DNA of 64,000 bases from Bacteroidota bacterium (GTDB lineage: Bacteria > Bacteroidota > Bacteroidia > Flavobacteriales_D > Sanyastnellaceae). This document shows positions 58,987 to 64,000 of this stretch, in pieces. The notes under the pieces were generated by a model. It was not told the DNA's origin and ran no database searches. It saw nothing but the letters and a program-made list of their open reading frames with translations. Both the position numbers and the translations under genes were made by a program. Each line of letters starts with the position of its first letter. Positions within the stretch are counted from its first letter, which is position 1. The stretch covers positions 118,615-182,614 of the forward strand of contig NVXE01000007.1 of assembly GCA_002746975.1 (NCBI GenBank), given 5' to 3'.

Positions 58987-61900
58987 GTAGAACCTTTTCA
59001 GAAGATGCTATAGTTGAACAGCCTGCAATGGATATTCTAAGCCAAGATTTGGCTTGGGAGGTTGCGAACGTCTTCGAAGGTGAAACTTTTGGTGCTTCTG
59101 GAACTATTGGTAGAGATAGTCAAGCGGATGTATTGCTTAAACATCGTTTTCTAAATGCGGTTCAATCAATTAATCCAGACTTGCCAGAGATTGCTTTTAC
59201 AAACGCTTTTGAGGTCATCAACAGCAAGGACACTACTAGAAACACAGCTGAGCTTAACCTACAGAAATACGAATATCTAAAAGAAGGTATTCCTGTTAGC
59301 TATAAAGATGCTGAAGGAGAAGTAGTATTAAAACAAAGGGTTAAGGTTTTTGATTTTGACATTCCAGAAAACAATAATTTTATTGCCGTTCAGCAATTGT
59401 GGGTAGAGGGTAAATCCAAACGAATGAAAAGACCTGATGTGGTTGGCTTTGTTAATGGTATCCCTCTTGTTTTTATGGAGCTTAAAAAGCCAAGTGTAAA
59501 ACTTAGAGCAGCCTATGAGCAGAACTTAAAAGACTATAAAAATGTTATCCCGCATATGTTCCATTGCAATGCGGTCATTATTCTATCGAATGGTCTTGAA
59601 AGTAAAATAGGTTCTATCACCTCAAAATTTGAGCATTTTAGCGATTGGAAACGTATTGCAGAAGAAGAGGAAGGAATTGTCAGCCTAGACACTATGGTAA
59701 AGGGTGTTTGCGAAAAAGGACGATTGCTAGACCTTTTTGAAAACTTCATTTTATTCAATACCTCCATAGGCACTATAGTTAAGCTAGTAGCTCGTAACCA
59801 CCAGTTTATTGGGGTGAATAAAGCTATAGCTCATTTTAAAAAGGCCAAACAGCATACAGGAAATGGTGTTGTTACTTCAGAAGATGCTCAAAGACTTGGG
59901 GTTTTCTGGCATACACAAGGCTCAGGGAAAAGCTACTCTATGGTTTTTCTTACTCAAAAGATTTTACGGGTTTTTGGTGGCGGATATACCTTCTTACTTA
60001 TTACAGACCGTAAGGAGTTAGATAAGCAGATATATGGAACGTTCACAGGAGTTGGTGCAGTAAATGATAAAGATGCACATGCAACTGATGGAGCACATTT
60101 AAAAGAGCTTCTGAAAACCGACAAACGATATATCTTTTCTCTTATTCAAAAATTTAATTTTGAGGAAGAGCTAACCAAGAGAGATAATATTATTGTTATT
60201 TCAGATGAAGCTCACAGAACCCAAGCTGGTTCATTGGCGATGAATATGCGTAAGGCTTTGCCTAATGCTTCATTTATTGGTTTTACAGGCACACCGCTTT
60301 TTAAAGATGATGAGCTAACCAGAAAGATATTTGGGGAGTATGTATCTAAATATGACTTTAAACGCTCTATAGAAGATGGTGCTACTGTTCCGCTTTATTA
60401 TGAGAATAGAGGTGAGAAACTACAACTAGACAATCCGCAAATAAACCAAGATATTAGGGAGGCTATAGAAGCTCAGGAATTGGATAGCGACCAAGAAGAT
60501 AAACTCAAACGTTTATTTGCAAAAGAATACCCTATTCTAACTTCTGAAAAACGTCTTCGAGCGATAGCAAAAGATGTAGTGCGGCATTTTAACAGCAGAG
60601 GATATAAGGGAAAAGCGATGTTCGTTGCTTTAGATAAGGTCACGACTGTAAAGATGTATAATTTTATTACAGAGGAGAGAACACTTTATATTCAAGAGCA
60701 ACAAGAAGCTATAGCTAAGCTTTCAGACCCAGAAGAAATAAAAAGCCAGGAACAAGCTTTAAAGTGGGCTGAAGAAACAGAATTTGCTGTTGTGGTTAGT
60801 AACGAGCAAAATGAAATATCCAAGTTTAAAGATTGGGGCTTAGATATTGAACCTCACCGATTAAAAATGAATACTCGAGATTTAGCAACCGAGTTTAAAG
60901 ACGAAGAGAACCCCTTCCGTTTTGCCATCGTGTGTGCGATGTGGATAACAGGGTTTGATGTGCCAAGTTTGTCTACGATGTATATAGACAAGCCATTAAA
61001 GTCGCATACCTTGATGCAAACCATAGCAAGAGCAAACCGTGTGCACTCAGATAAAAACAACGGGCTTCTTGTAGATTACATTGAAACGTATAAGGCCTTA
61101 TTAGAGGCTCTGGCTATTTATGGTGACAGTGACAGCAAAGGTGGGGATGGGGAGTCTGTAGCGCCTGTAAGACCGATTGAAGAGCTTGTTAATGAGTTGG
61201 AGGAAGTGTTAGATGCAGTGGAAGTCTTTCTAGTAGACGAATGCAAGTTTAAGCTGTCAAAAATTGTAGATGCTCCTGATAAGTTGCATCAGTTGCAATA
61301 CCTTCAAGAAGGTGTTAATGCCATAGTAGCAACAGATGATACAAAGGCGAAGTTTGGCGTATTAGCAAGAGAGCTATTTAAGAAGTATAAAGCTTTAATG
61401 CCTGACAAGTCGATTTACAAATTTCAGCCTAAGCGAGACGCTATAAATGCTTTATATGCTACCATCACAGCCAAGGTTGAGCAAGCTGATATAACATACA
61501 TCGTAAGGCAGGTTCAACAGGTCGTTAACGAATCTATAGCGACTTACAATGTAGCTCTTGATAAGATTGAAGGTTACGGAGAGAAGATTGATATAAGTGG
61601 CTTAGACTTTAAAAAAATTGAGGCTGAGTTTCTTAAGCTTAAGGGGAAAGAAAATATTGCCGTTCAATCCCTAAAATCCAAAGTTGAAAAGAAGCTTAAC
61701 AGAATGCTAAAAGACAACCCCTTGCGTATAGATTTTTACGAACGTTATCAGGAGATAATTGATGACTATAATCGAGGGAAAGACTACAAGGCACTCAAAG
61801 AAATATTCGATGAAATGGTTGTGTTGTTTGGTGAGCTATCTGAAGAGGGTAAACGAGCAGAGCGGGAAAACTTGGAAGAGGACGAACTTTTAGTTTTTGA

Positions 61901-62180
61901 TATGCTTTGTAAAGAGAAGAAAATAACCGACAAAGAAAAAGCAACTGTAAAAGAGGCTGCCTGTAGTTTGTTGGAACGCTTGAAGAACAATGAGTTTAAA
62001 GTTGTTCAATGGACAGAGAAAACCCAAACATCTTCAGCTGTGAAAAGAAAAATCAATGACTTTCTATTTAAGCAGCTTCCTCATCCAGCTTACGAAGACA
62101 AGGACATTTCTCTTAAAACAGAATTGCTGTTTACCGAATTTAAAACTAGATATGGTAATTTTGCTTCGGTAGCTGCTTAG
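58983..62180 (+). CDS. hsdR: Type I restriction-modification system, restriction subunit
   Basis: 1065 residues. The nuclease domain has Asp152 (KRPDVVGFVNG) and Glu166-Leu-Lys168 (FMELKKP). The helicase begins with Walker A TQGSGKS (311-317), DEAH at 408-411 (VISDEAHRTQ), FTGTPLF (motif III-like), and the QTIARANR motif VI. C-terminal helical domain follows. With HsdM and HsdS it cleaves unmodified DNA at a distance after translocation. All motifs are intact, so the system may well be active. Confidence 0.95.
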   Translation: MSRTFSEDAIVEQPAMDILSQDLAWEVANVFEGETFGASGTIGRDSQADVLLKHRFLNAVQSINPDLPEIAFTNAFEVINSKDTTRNTAELNLQKYEYLKEGIPVSYKDAEGEVVLKQRVKVFDFDIPENNNFIAVQQLWVEGKSKRMKRPDVVGFVNGIPLVFMELKKPSVKLRAAYEQNLKDYKNVIPHMFHCNAVIILSNGLESKIGSITSKFEHFSDWKRIAEEEEGIVSLDTMVKGVCEKGRLLDLFENFILFNTSIGTIVKLVARNHQFIGVNKAIAHFKKAKQHTGNGVVTSEDAQRLGVFWHTQGSGKSYSMVFLTQKILRVFGGGYTFLLITDRKELDKQIYGTFTGVGAVNDKDAHATDGAHLKELLKTDKRYIFSLIQKFNFEEELTKRDNIIVISDEAHRTQAGSLAMNMRKALPNASFIGFTGTPLFKDDELTRKIFGEYVSKYDFKRSIEDGATVPLYYENRGEKLQLDNPQINQDIREAIEAQELDSDQEDKLKRLFAKEYPILTSEKRLRAIAKDVVRHFNSRGYKGKAMFVALDKVTTVKMYNFITEERTLYIQEQQEAIAKLSDPEEIKSQEQALKWAEETEFAVVVSNEQNEISKFKDWGLDIEPHRLKMNTRDLATEFKDEENPFRFAIVCAMWITGFDVPSLSTMYIDKPLKSHTLMQTIARANRVHSDKNNGLLVDYIETYKALLEALAIYGDSDSKGGDGESVAPVRPIEELVNELEEVLDAVEVFLVDECKFKLSKIVDAPDKLHQLQYLQEGVNAIVATDDTKAKFGVLARELFKKYKALMPDKSIYKFQPKRDAINALYATITAKVEQADITYIVRQVQQVVNESIATYNVALDKIEGYGEKIDISGLDFKKIEAEFLKLKGKENIAVQSLKSKVEKKLNRMLKDNPLRIDFYERYQEIIDDYNRGKDYKALKEIFDEMVVLFGELSEEGKRAERENLEEDELLVFDMLCKEKKITDKEKATVKEAACSLLERLKNNEFKVVQWTEKTQTSSAVKRKINDFLFKQLPHPAYEDKDISLKTELLFTEFKTRYGNFASVAA

Positions 62181-62270
62181 TTGTCATTGTTGCGAGTATT
62201 ACAAGGTCATTCAGCCCACTTTAAAACGTATGAGAGAAAGGGGAGAGGTAGAGCGTAGGTAATAACTCCC

Positions 62271-62278
62271 GATATTTG
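62271..62278 (+). promoter_or_regulatory. Possible -7 element before the nuclease gene
   Basis: GATATTTG, one base off TAnnTTTG, ends 29 nt before the ATG at 62308. No -33 match. Suggests that the nuclease is not merely read through from hsdR, 127 bases upstream. Confidence 0.35.
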
Positions 62279-62307
62279 AGGGTATAATACGATAATTGAG
62301 AAGTAAT

Positions 62308-63489
62308 ATGGAATTACAAGAATTAAAAACTAATTACGATAAGCTTCTTAATGATGAAGATTTTGATAAATTGGATTTAGGCCTTAAAAACCCTAACATT
62401 TTCAGTATCCTACGTATTTCTAAAAATGAAATACGTCATTCAAATTTCTTATCCTGGTTGTTGAATCCGAATGATTCGCATAAGCTGGGTGACATCTTTT
62501 TAAAAAGATTTTTAAGAGAAGTTTTTTCGTCCGATAAGTTTAGTGACATAGACCAAGTAGATGTGGAGGGAATGAATTTGAGTAAAGTTGAAATACTCAG
62601 GGAATGGAAACATATTGATATTCTTATAAAACTCGAGAATGTTGTGGTGTGTGTTGAGAATAAAGTTCTATCAAAAGAACACTCAAATCAACTAAAAAGA
62701 TATAGAGAAATCATAGAGAATGAATTTCCAAACCACAATCTGACATTCGTTTATCTAACACCTGAAGGCGATTCATCTGATGATGAATCAGACACTTACG
62801 AGCCTATTTCATATACTTTTATAGTTGAATCTTTGGAGCGAATTATATCTGTATATGGTGAGTCATTGAACCTAAAAGTTCACAATTATATTAAAGATTA
62901 CATTACAATAATTAAACGCGAACTTATGGGAACAGATGGACTTACTCAGTTATCGAAAAAGATATACCAAAATCACAAGGAGTTATTTGATTTCATCATT
63001 GAGCATAAGCCCGATGTGTTAGATGGAGTTAGGTCGGTTTTTGATAAAGAAATTAAAAAAAGGGGTTGGATTTTGGGTTCTCCAGCAAAGAAATATCTAA
63101 GATTTACCACTCCAAAAATTTTGGAACTTACATATATAAATGAAAACTCCAATGGTTGGAAGAATAAAGAGTCTTTCTTATTCGAATTTATATTAGAGCC
63201 TTCAAAAAATAGGATGAATTTAAAAACGGTTATATCTCCTTCAGACACTCAATACGATACCTCAAGGCTTAGTGAAATATTCATGGAAATAGATGGTTTC
63301 AAACAACCTTCAGGAAAAAAATGGTTAGTGAATTATCAACAAATAGTCAAATTCCCGTTTTCAAAGGTTGATGATTTGTCGGAAGAAGAAATAGAGTTTG
63401 AATTTAATAAAATCCTTGATGGATTTGCTCAAATTATTCAATCCGTTGAAGAAAAGTTCTTGGAATATGAAAATGAATTACGGAATTAA
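62308..63489 (+). CDS. PD-(D/E)XK nuclease family protein
   Basis: 393 residues from the ATG at 62308; an in-frame TTG at 62296 adds four residues. SILRISKNEIRHSNFLSWLLNP (in parts) is the family's N-terminal motif. The catalytic set is Asp104 (HIDILIKLENV), Glu117 and Lys119 (VCVENKV), with SNQLKRYREI as a following helix. The C-terminal half is unassigned (FEFILEPSKNRMN). Members of this family are common in defence islands and phages; the substrate is unknown. Placed 127 bases after hsdR on the same strand. Confidence 0.85.
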   Translation: MELQELKTNYDKLLNDEDFDKLDLGLKNPNIFSILRISKNEIRHSNFLSWLLNPNDSHKLGDIFLKRFLREVFSSDKFSDIDQVDVEGMNLSKVEILREWKHIDILIKLENVVVCVENKVLSKEHSNQLKRYREIIENEFPNHNLTFVYLTPEGDSSDDESDTYEPISYTFIVESLERIISVYGESLNLKVHNYIKDYITIIKRELMGTDGLTQLSKKIYQNHKELFDFIIEHKPDVLDGVRSVFDKEIKKRGWILGSPAKKYLRFTTPKILELTYINENSNGWKNKESFLFEFILEPSKNRMNLKTVISPSDTQYDTSRLSEIFMEIDGFKQPSGKKWLVNYQQIVKFPFSKVDDLSEEEIEFEFNKILDGFAQIIQSVEEKFLEYENELRN

Positions 63490-63553
63490 AGAACATAAGG
63501 ATTTAATATCGCTAAAAATAACTCGTGTTTAACTAATCTCTTGTAGGTAGTAA

Positions 63554-63802
63554 TTACCAATCTGAAAAGTCCACAGGCTCGTCCATAGAGTGTGACACCG
63601 TGTTCATCCGTGGAAACACAAATGGCATTAGCTTAATCAACACCTCAACACGTTCCTTAGGTTCAAGCTGTTCTAACCGTTCACCGATACTCTCAAGCTC
63701 TTTGTGAAGGGCTTCCTTGAGAATCGCTCTCAGTTCTTTAGTTAATCTGTTGGGTGTGCCCTTCTCTCTACCCCCGTATTTAACCCCTGTAGTATTAGCC
63801 AT
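63554..63802 (-). CDS. Small protein, probably mobile-element encoded
   Basis: 82 residues, highly charged and helical. Start KYGGREKGTPNRLTKELRAILKEALHKEL is a pattern I associate with short proteins in Bacteroidota phages and integrative elements, sometimes placed in the DUF5681-like group. No function. It starts 14 bases after a stop on the same strand (partial gene at the right edge). Confidence 0.65.
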   Translation of the reverse strand: MANTTGVKYGGREKGTPNRLTKELRAILKEALHKELESIGERLEQLEPKERVEVLIKLMPFVFPRMNTVSHSMDEPVDFSDW

Positions 63803-63816
63803 TCTATTCTTAACTA

Positions 63817-64000
63817 TTATAGTTTGCTGTTTTCAGAGTAAGCAATTCCATACTCAATATTTTGCGACCTAATGTATTTGCTTACATAGTATGAAGCACC
63901 TTGTTCACTATGATAATCATAGTGCCTAATGAACTTTTTGTTAACTAATTTCTTTTTAAATAAGAAGTCATTCACAACCTCCTTAATTCCAATTCCTTTA
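63817..64000 (-). CDS. C-terminal fragment of an unknown protein, cut by window edge
   Basis: The minus-strand frame is open from the right edge to a TAA at 63817-63819, giving the last 60 residues. They include HYDYHSEQGASYYVSKYI and end YGIAYSENSKL. The A-x-Y-Y-V-x-K-Y-I pattern recalls the C-terminal part of rolling-circle replication initiators, but this is a weak resemblance. Next to the 82-residue gene it suggests a mobile element extending off the right edge. Confidence 0.45.
   Translation of the reverse strand, partial: KGIGIKEVVNDFLFKKKLVNKKFIRHYDYHSEQGASYYVSKYIRSQNIEYGIAYSENSKL

Overview
The window comes from an AT-rich member of the Bacteroidota, most likely a marine Flavobacteriales-type bacterium. 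The evidence is three very large secreted proteins with type IX secretion (T9SS) sorting tails of both type A and type B, SprB-like and GCTD-NYD Cys-rich repeats, several Bacteroidota-restricted families (DUF3467, DUF3127, BatA, TIGR02757), a K+-dependent membrane pyrophosphatase, and promoters of the Bacteroidota kind (TTG-N19-TAnnTTTG). The lineage is inferred; no rRNA is present to settle it.

Layout. 1-5825: secreted glycan degradation (end of a GH20 hexosaminidase, a GH2 beta-mannosidase, a GH13 amylase). 6040-12198: a lipoprotein, rpsT, then a plus-strand run radC-wecB-polysaccharide deacetylase-upp-membrane protein-yjjG, and DUF3467. 12211-15527: a degenerate dihydroorotase overlapping a BatA-type protein, divergent from TIGR02757. 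16394-22027: a minus-strand run TPR-phosphosulfolactate synthase homologue-rhodanese-DUF368-aroE-murQ-unknown. 22166-26989: phosphohexomutase, cysteine desulfurase, GH3 adenylating enzyme, deoxynucleoside kinase. 27068-31053 (minus): pdhB, hppA and a YceI lipoprotein. 31171-34914: etfBA, bifunctional nuclease, purE, flavin reductase. 34951-39581: DUF3127, M16 peptidase, a small helical-repeat protein divergent from an MFS transporter, a coiled-coil protein, fabD.

39625-49614 is a surface-protein locus: a 1717-residue T9SS type B protein, divergent from a 732-residue Cys-rich repeat protein, followed by a subtilase with a related C-terminal half. 49615-51127 is a U32 peptidase-family protein with a ferredoxin, a plausible anaerobic RNA-hydroxylation pair. 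From about 51170 to the right edge the window is accessory: hipBA toxin-antitoxin, a DUF4143 ATPase whose promoter runs into a truncated IS3-type transposase, a lipoprotein, a full type I restriction system hsdMSR, a PD-(D/E)XK protein, and the start of what may be another mobile element.

I see no tRNA, rRNA or CRISPR array and no intergenic gap above 300 bases. The clearest non-gene pattern is promoter placement: for many genes a TAnnTTTG-like element ends only 4-8 nt before the chosen start codon, and in four cases (rpsT, TIGR02757, DUF3127, DUF4143) a TTG lies exactly 19 nt upstream of it. This implies frequent leaderless mRNAs. I did not find a clearly new multi-gene system; the best candidates for a second look are the subtilase with Glu in the catalytic Asp position, the pseudo-dihydroorotase, the DUF3127 protein with an SSB-like tail, the ATPase/transposase junction, and the nuclease next to hsdMSR.
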